Part shown: piece by piece, positions 25,128-35,894 of the stretch
Layout of the letters: each line of letters opens with the position of its first letter
Numbering within the stretch: position 1 is the stretch's first letter
Assembly: GCA_950106755.1 (NCBI GenBank)
Contig: OX467083.1
Span: forward strand, 44,840,555 to 44,904,554
DNA: 64,000 bases
Direction of reading: 5' to 3'
Source: Climacium dendroides
Lineage: Eukaryota > Streptophyta > Bryopsida > Hypnales > Climaciaceae
The notes under the pieces: generated by a model
The model's input: the letters and a program-made list of their open reading frames with translations, nothing else
Databases searched by the model: none
What the model was told of the DNA's origin: nothing
Program-made: the position numbers and the translations under genes

Positions 25128-25550
25128 ACAAATAATAAGCAATTCCTAAAATCACACACACAACTACAATTCCTAAAATCGCAATAAATAAGCAATTTCC
25201 AAAATCGCAACAAATAAGCAATTCCCAAAATTGCACAAATAAGCAGATCCTAAAATCTCAACAAATAAGCAGTTCCTAAAATCGCAACAAATAAGCAATT
25301 CCTAAAATTGCACAAATAAGCAATTTCCAAAATCACACAAATAAGCAGTTCCTAAAATCGCAACAAATAAGCAATTCCCAAAATTGCGCAAATAAGCAAT
25401 TCTTAAAATCACACAAATAAGCAATTCTTAAAATCACATAAATAAGCAATTCGCAAAATCGCACAAATAAGCAGTTCCCAAAATCGCAACAAATAATTAA
25501 TTCCCAAAATTGCACAAATAAGCAGTTCTAAAAATCGCGACAAATAAGTA
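25128..25550 (+). repeat. Minisatellite, about 22-26-bp units (AAATAAGCARTTCC)
   Basis: About seventeen imperfect units of the form CAAATAAGCARTTCCYAAAAT followed by TGCA or CGCAA. Two alternating subtypes (TTGCA and CGCAACA endings) suggest a higher-order dimer. The minus-strand frame at 25333-25515 is the translated repeat. Confidence 0.8.
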
Positions 25551-26490
25551 ATCCAACATGGTTGCCATTGTTATATTGAAATTTCTTTTGTTGGGATTTT
25601 GTTGAAAGCTAGAAGGGGATTTTAGATTGCATTTTTTGGACACCATGATATTGAATAAACTGCATATTTTTCAAAGTGCTGAAAACAAACAGGGTTTAGG
25701 GTAACCAGCCCTAGACTCTCATGAATAGTGGTCGGCCAAGTACATTCTAGGCAAGACTCTTGCTTGTGTGGTTTTAGACAAAGTGCGATTTAAAGTGTAG
25801 GTACCTTATATGTGTTTCTTTTGGCAGATGGTACATAGCTTTGCTTTCCAGTTTTTGTTTTGTTTTTTCACAAATTTATGTTGCAAGGACTTTGGCTAGT
25901 TGTTTTGTGGTTGTACTGGTTGTAGTAATGTCAACAAATGTCACCGTATTAACATCCAAATTCAGCAACCTTTGGGGACCATTTTTGCCAATGGTAGTAC
26001 AGTCAGGCAAAAGTTGCCGTAACTGCCAAGCTTGGTCCATTCTAAGTTTCACCCAACTCAAATTGCAACCTTACTCCCTTCTTTTTAAAATTTAAATTTC
26101 TAAATTTTTTCTAAATTTTTCTAAATTATACATATATAATTTTTTTTTCAATTTTTTTTTCTAAGGGGAAACTTTTACTCCCTTGTTGAGTGCCACAGTG
26201 AGGTTGAAAGTTCCAGGGGTGGGCAGTTTTAATTTCTTGTTTGGTAACAGACCCAGCTGGAGCAGTTAATACTACTCTAGCTCCACAACTTTTTTTTTTT
26301 TGGGGGGGGGACACAAATGAACTAGCTCCACAACTTTGTTGTTGTTGTTGTTGGTTGAACTCTTTCCATTGACCTATAATTTAGTTGCACAAAAAGAAAG
26401 GAATTTTTTTTAAAAACACACAAAAAAATAAAACTGACACTGCCCTTTCAACAACATGGTACAGTAACCAGTATGACATTGAGAACCCCC
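25551..26490. other. Intergenic DNA
   Basis: No gene supported. It contains a short GTT microsatellite (about 26337-26352) and several homopolymers. Confidence 0.35.
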
Positions 26491-26780
26491 GGGTAGGGTC
26501 CAGGTGAACTGCCCCCTTGAACTGCCCCCTTGAACTGCCCCTTCCAAGTCATTCTAGGGGTGCAAGAAAAAAAAATCTAAAAAAATTTAAAATACCCCTA
26601 TTTTGTGCTTGATTAATCTACCTTGTACACCTCTCGTGGCAAAATTGGGACCTTTGATTGCAAAGATGAATTTGAAATTTGTAAATTTTATTATGCATGG
26701 AAAATTTTAAAAAAATTCAGTGTTTTCCCAAGGGACCAAGCAAAGGGGTCAGTTCACTCGGGCCCAAGGCAAGGGGGTAG
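26491..26780. repeat. R2 dispersed repeat (inverted-repeat ends)
   Basis: The left end GGGTCCAGGTGAACTGCCCC matches the inverse of the right end GGGGTCAGTTCACTCGGGCCC. The interior (GATTGCAAAGATGAATTTGAAA, ACCCCTATTTTGTGCTTGATTAATCT) recurs at 41395-41720 and, in other subtypes or orientations, at 50327-50580, 53728-53830 and 58340-58575. GAACTGCCCCCTT is locally triplicated (about 26507-26543). It is probably a non-autonomous DNA element. Confidence 0.55.
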
Positions 26781-27685
26781 TATGATTATCAAGAACGAAC
26801 TGCTCTCCAGCAAAAAAAATAAGAATACTATCCTATTCGAAGGTCAAATGCAAAGGCCAAATTTGATAGAAATTAAGTCGTTTTTGTAGAAAAGGTCCAC
26901 ATGTCATCTAGTGAATGGTCTAAGGTGATGTGGACCCTTGAGAGAATGTGACATGGAAGTTCAATTTTGGCACTCATTCAAGTGCTCAATTAGACCTTTC
27001 ATGTATGTTATGGCCAAGCTAGCTTGGCCTGAGAGATGCATGAGTGTTTTGTTTCAGTAGTAGTAATGGGTCAAATCAATAAGGAAAACAAATTCTACTT
27101 GTCTACAACTAGGTGAGATGGGACCATTGGGAATTGGAAGAAAGTCCATCTCTCATGTACATGATCATCATGGCTCCTGAATGGGAATTAAGCGAGAGAG
27201 AAAGGAAAGTTGGAGTTGGAGGGGAAGGGAGAATAGGAAGGAAAAAATAGAGAAAAAAAATAAAAAAATTGGTAAAAATGAAAACCCAAAATTTTATAGT
27301 GTGAGATTGGACTTTTTACTCATTAGCTGGTCTATTGGCCACTCTATCAAAGGAAAAAAAAGCTTTGTAGTTTGTTGTTGTTGTCTAGAGCTAGCCCAAT
27401 GGTACAACTGTGACTACACTATTTCTACTCTCTAGTAGAAGACTAGAAAGACATGCAACCCTTTTTGTACATCCACACACCTAAAAAAAGAAAAGAAAGG
27501 GAAAACACATACCATATAGGAGTTGTGTTAGTTAGCTTTTTGTGGGCTAACATTTTGTAAGTCATCCCCATGTTGGACAAATGAATGTGTAATGCAATGA
27601 TTGCCCATCTCAAGCCGTACAAAGAAAGATAAAAAACCGAATCAAAATTTTTTAACCGAATCCAAAAAAATTTAATCCATTAACA
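26781..27685. other. Intergenic DNA
   Basis: No gene recognised. The lysine-rich frame at 27181-27435 is low-complexity and has no domain. Confidence 0.35.
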
Positions 27686-28002
27686 TAGGAGGCCCATAAA
27701 CCTCCTGAAATTGAATTTTGGGTAGGTGAAGCTTCTCGAAATATTTTTTCAGCAAATCTTCCTTGGAAAAAAAAGCAAAATTGGCATCTAATCCAAGTCG
27801 TTTCATATTGTTTTGGAGCTTCGTGGAATTAGTTACGATTGAATTTTGGAGCCGAAAGGGCAGAGGGCTCTGAAATTGCCCACCTCCTCAACTGTGCACT
27901 CCTTGTACATTGCTCAAGGCTATGAAAAAGCAAACAATGTGCATTTCAAAGGAGGTGGGCAATTTCAAAGCCTATGCACTTCTTTAGAACCTCCTACCTC
28001 AC
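27686..28002 (-). repeat. R1 dispersed repeat, nearly full copy, reverse orientation
   Basis: The ends TAGGAGGCCCATAA (left) and AGAACCTCCTACC (right) are roughly inverse (core TAGGAGG). It contains, in reverse, the diagnostic GGCATCTAATCCAAGTCG segment and the hairpin arms AATTGCCCACCTCCTC and GGAGGTGGGCAATTTC. No coding capacity. Confidence 0.7.
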
Positions 28003-28068
28003 GATTGCAAATTGAACAAAACTACATACGAGTGTGTGATATCAGTTTCTGTTTCTAGGCATTATTAA

Positions 28069-28315
28069 TATTCAAGTTTCAGTTTCCGAGTCCTTTCATA
28101 TTGTTTTGGAGCTTCATGGAATTAGTTATGATTGAGTTTTGGAGCTGAAAGGGTACAAGGCTTTGAAATTGCCCACCTCCTCAAATGTGCACTCCTTGTA
28201 CATTGCTGAAAGCTATGAAAAAGCAACATGTACAAATAATGTACATTTCAGATGAGGTGGGCAATTTCAGAGCCTATGCACTTCTAGAACCTCCTACCTC
28301 ATGACTGCAAATTGA
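28069..28315 (-). repeat. R1 dispersed repeat, partial copy, adjacent to the previous one
   Basis: It starts at TTTCAGTTTCCGAGTCC, repeats TTTCATATTGTTTTGGAGCTTC and the hairpin (GAAATTGCCCACCTCCTC and GATGAGGTGGGCAATTTC), and ends at GAACCTCCTACCTCATGA. It sits about 70 bp from the neighbouring copy in the same orientation, so it may be a local duplication. Confidence 0.68.
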
Positions 28316-29171
28316 GCAAAACTGCATACGAGTGTGTGCTATCAGTTTCAGTTTCCAGGCATTATTAAACCCCACCCCACCCCAGTGGAATTAAGTACCA
28401 ACCCAACTTGTGTGCTTCTTATTAAACTTACACATCCTCCTGAACTTGCGCCGCAGAAAAAGCTCATCAAATGCTCGCCAGTATTTGATTGGAATGATTG
28501 ATGGCAGGCAAGGCAAACGCTGAGCTGAGAGAGAGAGACATGGAAACTCATATTGGCCAGCACCGTCTCCCATGTAGAGATGTGTGATGGAGCGCAGTGT
28601 TTTTTTTTCAGGTGATTTGGTGCAAAATTTGCACCAAATTCTCTCACTTGGTACCTTACCTATAGAAAAAAAAAACATGAAAGAAACCCCCTGTAAGTTG
28701 CCAAAAACTTCAAGTTAAAAAGAAATCTTGGATGAAATCGTCAAATTGTGGATGCAAATTGGGTTATGGATATGTGAAATGTACTAATGTGATGTTTTTC
28801 TATTCATTATGTAGATGAATGTTGAAATTTAGAGCACCACTGTTACATTTAATATCGCCACTATGGCACTTCATAGAAAATGAAAAAGAAGGAAGAAGAA
28901 AAAAAAAACTGGTGGAGAGGGGCACCAAGCCGATAATAAGTGCTGTGAGCGGATGGCTATGGTGACCCCCTACCCCAGCCACACACACACCACACCAAAT
29001 CAATTGGCCAAGCAAGGCAGGCACACACACACACTGGAAGCATGAATGACATCATGTTCTTGTGAACACTCAGTCAATGGGGGTCAGTAGTGCAACCACT
29101 CCCTCGCGACCGCCGCCCGGCCCTCCCTTTGCCAATCATGACGCCCATCCAATATTTAAAAAAACAACATG
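28316..29171. other. Intergenic DNA
   Basis: No supported gene. Overlapping minus-strand frames at 28348-28678 share no recognisable motif. A CA-rich tract lies at 28979-29032. Confidence 0.35.
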
Positions 29172-29236
29172 AGATCACCAATTGGTGAGGAGAAAAAAAA
29201 TAAAAATAAAAATAAAAAAAAATAAAAAAATAAAAA

Positions 29237-29322
<86 letters not shown>

Positions 29323-29490
29323 TCAAAGATCACCAATTGGTGAGGAGAAAAAAAAATATTAAAAATTGAGATCGTCAATTGGTAGAAGAAAGAAAGAAAA
29401 TATTAAAAATCGAGTGCGCGAATTGGTGGAAGAAAGAAAAAAAAATATTTAAAATTGAGTGCGCAAATTGGTGGAAGAAAAAAACATGCA
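29172..29490. repeat. (AT)n microsatellite within degenerate ACCAATTGGT repeats
   Basis: An uninterrupted TA/AT run covers about 29242-29315. It is embedded in four to five imperfect units, each with a palindromic CACCAATTGGTGRRGAG or related CGCRAATTGGTGGAAG core followed by an A-rich tract. Such tracts are prone to length change and assembly error. Confidence 0.8.
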
Positions 29491-30906
29491 CAAGGAGGGG
29501 GAGGGGAGGGGCGGATGGGTGAAAGAATCATGTGGGTGGTGGGTGCAAAAGGAAGCTCTGGAGTATGTATAATAGTAATAAAGGAGGGTGAGTCAAAGCT
29601 GGCCAACTCCATAGCCACAGAAGAAGGGAGCTGGTAGCGCACACGAGCGAGCTTGCTTATTTATTGCTTATGAGCTCATGTAGGGTTGAGCTACTTTTGC
29701 CACTGTTGGGTTACAGAGGTCTACAGAGCCTCCTGCACCATTTAGTGTAAAATAAGAAGAAGAGCAAGAGAGAGAGATGGAAAGCTTTGGTTTTTAAAAG
29801 AGAAAAAAAAGAAATTGGAGTGGAATGGAGTACACTAAAGCATTTTCCTCCACATGGCCAAGCTGGAGAGAAAATCAAACTTTTGTAAGTTAAGTCTTGT
29901 TGCAACCATGGCTTGGGTCACAAAGTCTGCCAGGACGCAAAGGCAGAAAAGGGGTAGAGATTCGAGGTCAAACGCTGTGGCCGCAGAAGTGGACTGTGAG
30001 CTCACTTGAGGGTGGAGCTCAGGATTCCAGAGCTACTGCCTGGTTCCTGACAGAAAACCACCATCACCACACTTTTTTAAAGAAAAAAAAAAACAGAAAA
30101 GGAGAAGGAGATACACACACATATATACATACATAAATAAGATATCTATGCAGTTTCCCATCTAGTTTAGTTTTAGTGCAGTAGAGTCCATGATTAAAAG
30201 CATTCTCCAACAGTAGAAAGACTGACTTATGGAGCGCACCATTTTGGGTCGCAAACAAACAGCTTTGACCAAACACACAGGGGAGGGGGAGGGGGAGGGA
30301 GGGGGTAAGATACAAGAGGGATTCAGAGTGCAAGAACAAGAGTGACATGGAAACGTTGCCTCTAAAAAATTGTTTATACACATGGAAACCAAAAAGGAGG
30401 AAAAAAGAGGGGGGAAAAAAAAGCACAAGCCAGTAGGATGTGTGCTGCAGGGCTGTGGCTTCTACGCAGAAAGCCCAGTGCGAACTAAGCACAAGTGTGA
30501 CTGGAAGTGGCATATAAGTTGTATGATGATGCTCATTTCAACAACGAAACTGTTTATCCTTGGGGTCTAGAATAATTCTATTTCGTCTATGAGCTTGAAT
30601 GCAGCCCGTCCGGTGGTGGCTAACTTTCTGTATGATCCGAGTTTTTTGATTTTACAAACCTGTATTTGGGGAGAGCACCCAGTTATAGGGCTGGTCGCTG
30701 TATACAATGAAGGCTAACAAAAAAAAAAATTCGAAAGGGGGGAAGGAAATCAGTGAAGGCACTTCCGCCATACCGCACGATCCGCTTGCAAAACTTTCTT
30801 CCGTTGCTGAGCCGCTTCAAACTGCGGAAACTTCGATTGAATGATTCCACATTCAAAGTTTGAGAAGGAGAAAAAGAAGAGGAAACAAAAGGGCCTGTCA
30901 GTGTGG
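29491..30906. other. 3' flank of the zinc-finger gene and intergenic DNA
   Basis: The part next to 30906 should hold the 3' UTR of the minus-strand zinc-finger gene; its poly(A) site could not be fixed. At 30280-30305 a tract of five G-runs separated by single A bases is a strong G-quadruplex candidate on the plus strand. The open frames over 30064-30513 are low-complexity. Confidence 0.4.
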
Positions 30907-33900
30907 TCATGCCGAGGTCGGAGTAAGCCCAGGCACCAACGCCATGCTGGCCACGTGAGGCTTCGGGTGGGTAGTTAGCGAGTCCAGAGGCCCAGCATGA
31001 TACGCCCGTTCAAAGTTGGAGAATTGGTTGATGCTCGACTCCACCTGCGTACTTGAAACTGGCTCAGACTCGCACACAGCTGGCCCTTGCTCCACAGGGG
31101 ACTCCCCGTACGAATTCCGAGACGAAGAGTTGTTCATAATGAAGAAGCTCAAGCCTGGTCCAGGCGGGTACTGATTCGACATCCCTGCCGCCCCCAAGTC
31201 CTGTTGTTGTGCCATCTCCTCCTCCAGACACTCAGGCGCAGGCAAATTCAAATCCAGCTGCACGCCCTCCTTCAACGACCTGCTCTGTTGTCCAGTCTGC
31301 ACAGGCTTGCTGGCACTCGTCACCTCAGGAGTGCCACTTCCGCCACCCCAGTGACACCTCTTGTGGCCTCCCAAAGCTTGGCCGGAGGTGAACACGCGGT
31401 GACAGATGGTGCATTCGTGGGCTTTGGCCTTGCGGTTCAGCATCTCCTCGTTGTCGTCCTTGGCGGTGGTCAAGTAGTTGCAAGGCTTGGCGTCTTCCTC
31501 AACGCTGGTGTGGGAGGTTTCTGGAAGCTCGTTGGGAAGGAGCTGCTCCTCCGACTTCAGGTTCATCTCCTCGTCTTCTGCTTCCGTGGATTCCTGACTC
31601 TGCTCTTGCGCTCCACCTTCGTTCACGTTGGTCCGAGCGAAGCACCCCTTCACCTTCTTGTGGCTCGCACGGTGGCCACCCAGCGCTTGATGCGACTTGA
31701 ACTGCCGCTTGCAGGTCGCACATTCGTACTTCGACCTTGCACTCGTGCCCTGATCCCCTGAAGTAAGAAAACAGCCAATACAGGAGTTTTGTCAATACAG
31801 GAGTTCTCTAGATCATGCTCATCATACAGTTCTCAACTTCCAAGGGTGAAGCCAACATCCTTTTTCAAAATCATATCAGCATGCACATTGTTCTAGATCA
31901 AGCTCGTCAATCAGCGTTCATATTCCAAGATGCAAACAACATGCCGTTCTTCACAATTATAGAATGTCATATGAGCGGTATCAGCCCAACCGAGCAAATT
32001 CACGAGAAACGTTTCTGTATCAGAATTAGAACCGAGAAAAGAGACACGAATGAGAAATTCAAGAGCTAAGGGTGAAGTCGCACCTGTGTCACAATCCTCT
32101 CCACCATCTTCAGTGTCACCGCAAGGACTAGCAGCTTCAGCTTCCATTTTCACTTTCCGGTCCCGTTGTGGGAGCTCATCCGCCTCCGCTTCCAGTCCAG
32201 ACTCCGGCGTCCTAGACTTACTCCTGGAGTTTCTCCCATGATGCGACTCCGGCGTGAGCACAAGCGTGAGCTTTTCCTTGTCGGCCGACTGCAGCAGCAT
32301 GAGCGCCTCGATCATATCGTTTGATTCCGTCTTGGCGCTGTTGACAGCATCCAGCGAGCGGTGCGTCTGCCTCGACCTCTTGGACCTCTTCATCCACCCC
32401 ATGACCGCATGCGACCGGTCGCCACTCGACATATACGCAGCTTCAATGCTCTCAGTGTCACTTTCATTGTCTGAGGCTTTGCCAGCTCGTCTAGAATCCA
32501 AGGACACAGACTTCTCGTTGTCCTCAGTAACAGATGGAACAGGTGGTGGAGGCAGTTGCGGCGTTTGTTGCTTCTTCCGCCTCAGATTGCCACCACTTGC
32601 ATGTGGGCCGCTCCCTTGAGGATTGTTGCTCTTCTCAGCAGGTGGCTGAATCCCTCGCCACTCACGCTCCGGGTGACACCTCATGTGCCCAAACAAGGCT
32701 TTCCACGAAGGAAACTCTTTCTCACACTCGGTGCACCGCTTCGGAAACTCCTCGGACATCGAGCTCGTCTTCTTCGTCGTGGGGCCGGCCGCAGCAGCTT
32801 GCACGGGAGTAGTCGCCACTCCTCCTTCAACAGTGTACTCTTGGTCGATCAGCTTCCGGCTGCGCTTGGGGTTGCGACGCAGAGTATACTGCGGGTGATG
32901 CTTCTTATGCAAGCTCAAGCTCTTAGCACTCCCGAAATCCTGCTTGCAAATGCCGCAGCGGTAGCCGGCGCCGTCAACTTCATCACCGTCCCCTTCGAGG
33001 TCCTCCGAGCTTGAAGTCTGCCTCAATAATTCCTCGCCATCCTCGCCTCGCTTCCTGGAGCCTTTGGACTCCGGAGTGGCGCCGTCTTGGAACTTCCGTT
33101 GAGAGTTCGTGAGAGAGTTCGACCGCGTCTTGGCCGTGTTGAGCTTGCGAAGGCCAGGGCGCGAGGAGTCGCTCCTGCGGAGACGAGAAACTGGGGAGCT
33201 CTCGTTCAAGGGAGATTCGGGATTGGTGATGTTGTTCGCAGCTCCTCCTCTAGAACTGCTGACCTCCGGCTTGTGACTACAATCTTCGGCGGTATGGTCC
33301 CACTTCCTCTCAACTTCTACTTTCGGTGCGACAGTGTTGCTCTCGCTGCTCTTCTTTTCTTGCTCAATGTCCATACCTGCATGCACCAGAAAAAGGCAGG
33401 ATTAATCCTAGTTCAATCTTATCTCAGTCAGTTTGAGCTCAGATCATGCAGGAACTACAGGAGTTAGTCGGAAACGCATGCAGAATAAGGCGAGAGGGGA
33501 CTAAGTACACATGCATGTAGCTAACACAGCTTAGTTAGTTACAAAATCGAGGCGCTAGTGAATAGACTGGCTTCTTACAGCAGTCACCCAAACCCGCGAC
33601 ACCATACGTCGCAATGCAGGAATACAGAGCTACTGTTCGGAACTGTATCTAGTCGGAGAACCTCCACATCCAAATAGAACTATCATCTAAGTTTAATAGA
33701 CACAGGAACTACAGAAGTAGCTACGGCTAGAAATTCGGACAAGTCCATGCAACCCTTGCTTATTAACCCCGCTGAGCTCAGTAAAAGACGTAGAAATATA
33801 ATGCTTCCAAGTCTACTCTAACATAAACGCTACAAAGATCGAGTTCGTTATGAGGCCAAGGTACAGAGAAGCCAGCTCACACAAGGTACACAATGCCCAT

Positions 33901-35266
33901 ATAACGCAGCTAACGAAACCCCACAAACCCAAAACTGAGAGTGACCCCAGTCTGTTCCTCTTCTGTACATACCAGGGTATGTAGAGGAGGACACCCAAAG
34001 GACTAAGTGCCACAGGCCCATAGTGAGCTGGGGAAGAAGAAGAAGTGAGTACGCCTACTCATGGAGCTAAACTACCACTTCACTGGTGGTTTCAAACTAA
34101 ACTACCACTTCACTAGTACTTTCCTCTATCTAGAGAGTGGGCACCAAGCTACTCCAAGATCTCAAGGTAGAAAGTAAGAAGCCGGAGAGGCTCGAAAGAG
34201 ACGAAGAGCTCCCAAGCTTCTGGGATCAGAGCACGCTGCCTGTACGAGCATGGAATCGTCGGTTACAGAGGAAGCTCACTCACCCTACCTGTATCACTAT
34301 ATCCTTGGTGGCCGCAAAAACAGAGTCCCTCAAAACAAAGCTTCACGCAACAAGCTCCGAATTGTGCTCACTCCCAACCGCAGAAACTTTCGAGCTCGCG
34401 ACCGACACATCCGAGTCAAACCCAACGATCCTTGGCGAGACTCCACTGTTGTGAGCTGCGCATACTCTCAGAAGCACCTCCCAAGCTAATACAGACTCCA
34501 ATCGGGGAAACACAGACAGACAGACAGACTATAGAAGAGCAAAAGACGGAGAAACTGAAAGTGAAGCTCCCCGAAGCTGCGGGATGGCACACGATGAATC
34601 CCACGAGAACACGAACCGACTAAGCTGGTCAACCAATCTCAGTCAGAGATAGAGAAACGCACGTTGTCCCAAATCTCGAGCTTAAGCTTAAGACGACGAC
34701 AACGACGAACACGAACACGAACACAAAGAAGCTCGAAGAAGCAGAAAGCTGTCGACGACAAACTTGACCGCAGAGAATCCACGGTCAGCTCAACAAAAGC
34801 GAAGCGATCCCAGCGTCACGAGCTTCACGGGGTGAGTGTGAAAGCTTGCAGACACCCACGTTAATAGAGAAGAGACGGCGAGAGCACGGCAATTGGCGGA
34901 CATCCCGGCGCGACCCAGGAGCTCTGTCGCCGCGACAAGAGCAAAGCTCAGCAGGAGAAGAGTAAGCTAAGCTAAGCGCGCAAGCTTCTCCAAGCTCAGC
35001 GGCTGCTCGCGATGCGATCCCACCCCACTCCAAAAATACTCTTGGAGTTGCCGAAATTCCGCACAAAGGGCAGTGAGAGCAAGCTCACCTTCGACGCCAG
35101 AAGCTCCGAAATTCGCCTCCTCTGTGGTGCCGTTCGCATTGTCGGCGAGACCTGCAATTGGGGCATCAAGATCCATCGCGTTCTGCTTCTGATCCGTGGT
35201 GGCCTGATCCGTCGCCACCCAATCTTCTAGCTCCCGGTCTTCCTTGCTGCTGTCGGTCAAGGTCAT
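30907..35266 (-). CDS. ZAT-like C2H2 zinc-finger transcriptional repressor, four fingers plus EAR motif
   Basis: Three coding exons on the minus strand: 35266-35089, 33376-32084 and 31757-30907. Introns are GT-AG (AAG|GTGAGC to GCATGCAG; CAG|GTGCGA to TACTTCAG). Both junctions split a glycine codon after one base, so the frame is kept, giving 773 residues. Four C-x2-C-x12-H-x3-H fingers lie at about 198-220, 273-294, 501-523 and 604-626. Finger 1 is divergent (SLSLH), finger 2 has KALFGH followed by the PEREWRGI signature, and fingers 3 and 4 carry the plant QALGGH core. ASHKKVKGCFA follows finger 3. LDLNLP at about 658-663 is an EAR repression motif. A basic patch (MKRSKRSR, about 388-395) may be a nuclear signal. 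Fingers 3 and 4 resemble the last two fingers of Arabidopsis ZAT1/ZAT4/ZAT9. Inferred role: nuclear DNA-binding repressor, probably stress- or development-related. Initiation at Met61 (33374) is possible if exon 1 is non-coding. Which paralogue it is cannot be told. Confidence 0.88.
31758..32083 (-). other. Intron 2 of the zinc-finger gene
   Basis: 326 bp from GTGCGACTTC to a pyrimidine-rich TTTTCTTACTTCAG. Reading through it keeps the frame open briefly but then stops before finger 3. Splicing restores GDQGTSARSKYEC and finger 3. Confidence 0.85.
33377..35088 (-). other. Intron 1 of the zinc-finger gene
   Basis: 1712 bp, GTGAGCTTGC to TGGTGCATGCAG. It is GC-richer than intergenic DNA. Several open frames occur on both strands but none has a domain. 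A long intron near the start codon could carry expression-enhancing signals, though nothing specific is visible. Confidence 0.7.
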
Positions 35267-35305
35267 GGCTCGCACACCTCACTTCAGTCCAACTAACTCA
35301 CAACG

Positions 35306-35469
35306 TCACCGAGCTTCACTCCTCGGAGACAACGTCACCCCAGCCACAGTCGACACCAAGCTGAAGAAGACTAAGACTAAGAAGAAGAGGAAGAAGAAGA
35401 GGAGGAGGTGAGCGGGATGCAAATAAGACAGGGGGGCACTCATCAGGGGTCGCCTCCTCGCCGGAACAT
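35306..35469 (-). promoter_or_regulatory. Overlapping upstream ORFs in the presumed 5' leader
   Basis: An 8-codon uORF (35469-35443, MFRRGGDP) ends in a TGA that overlaps the ATG of a 45-codon uORF (35443-35306) as TGATG. The second encodes a Leu/Phe-rich peptide (HLLLFFFLFFLVLVFFSLV) and stops 39 bases before the main ATG at 35266. A 5-codon frame (35510-35493) lies further up. If the transcript begins upstream of 35510, scanning ribosomes meet all of these first, which would lower or regulate translation of the zinc-finger protein. The transcription start is unknown, so this is conditional. Confidence 0.45.
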
Positions 35470-35589
35470 GGTGGTGGTGTGTGGTGGACTCACTAATTGG
35501 GCATGATCATGGTTGGAGTGTTCCTGCGATGAATAAGGAAAAAGAGAAGGTCGGAGTAAGTTAGTGCTCCACCAGGTCGGGTGGGGGCA

Positions 35590-35645
35590 CCGCAGCAGCA
35601 GCAGTTTCAGCAACAGAGCAGCAGCAGCAGCACTGCAGCAGTGTT
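35590..35645. repeat. Imperfect CAG/CTG microsatellite upstream of the zinc-finger gene
   Basis: GCAGCAGCAGCAG and AGCAGCAGCAGCAGCACTGCAGCAG tracts lie about 325-380 bases upstream of the main ATG, possibly in the leader or core promoter. They end shortly before the assembly gap. Confidence 0.6.
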
Positions 35646-35694
35646 GGAGAGCGAGCGAGCACGCTGGGGGGCGAGAATTGTGGCGATCTTTCTG

Positions 35695-35894
35695 NNNNNN
35701 NNNNNNNNNNNNNNNNNNNNNNNNNNNNNNNNNNNNNNNNNNNNNNNNNNNNNNNNNNNNNNNNNNNNNNNNNNNNNNNNNNNNNNNNNNNNNNNNNNNN
35801 NNNNNNNNNNNNNNNNNNNNNNNNNNNNNNNNNNNNNNNNNNNNNNNNNNNNNNNNNNNNNNNNNNNNNNNNNNNNNNNNNNNNNNNNNNNNNN
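35695..35894. other. Assembly gap (200 N)
   Basis: Exactly 200 ambiguous bases, the round number suggesting a placeholder rather than a measured length. It lies 429 bases upstream of the zinc-finger ATG, so promoter or leader sequence is probably missing. Frames spanning it are meaningless. Confidence 0.98.

Noticed and set aside
25128..25550. CRISPR-like array
   Set aside because: Units are imperfect and contiguous without unique spacers, there are no cas genes, and the context is a plant nucleus.
31087..33467. Plus-strand frames opposite the zinc-finger gene (up to 224 codons)
   Set aside because: These are antisense shadows of the minus-strand exons, whose fingers and EAR motif are unambiguous.
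34137..34489. Plus-strand frames of 79-105 codons inside intron 1
   Set aside because: No domain, no supporting splice or neighbour evidence; the region is well explained as an intron.
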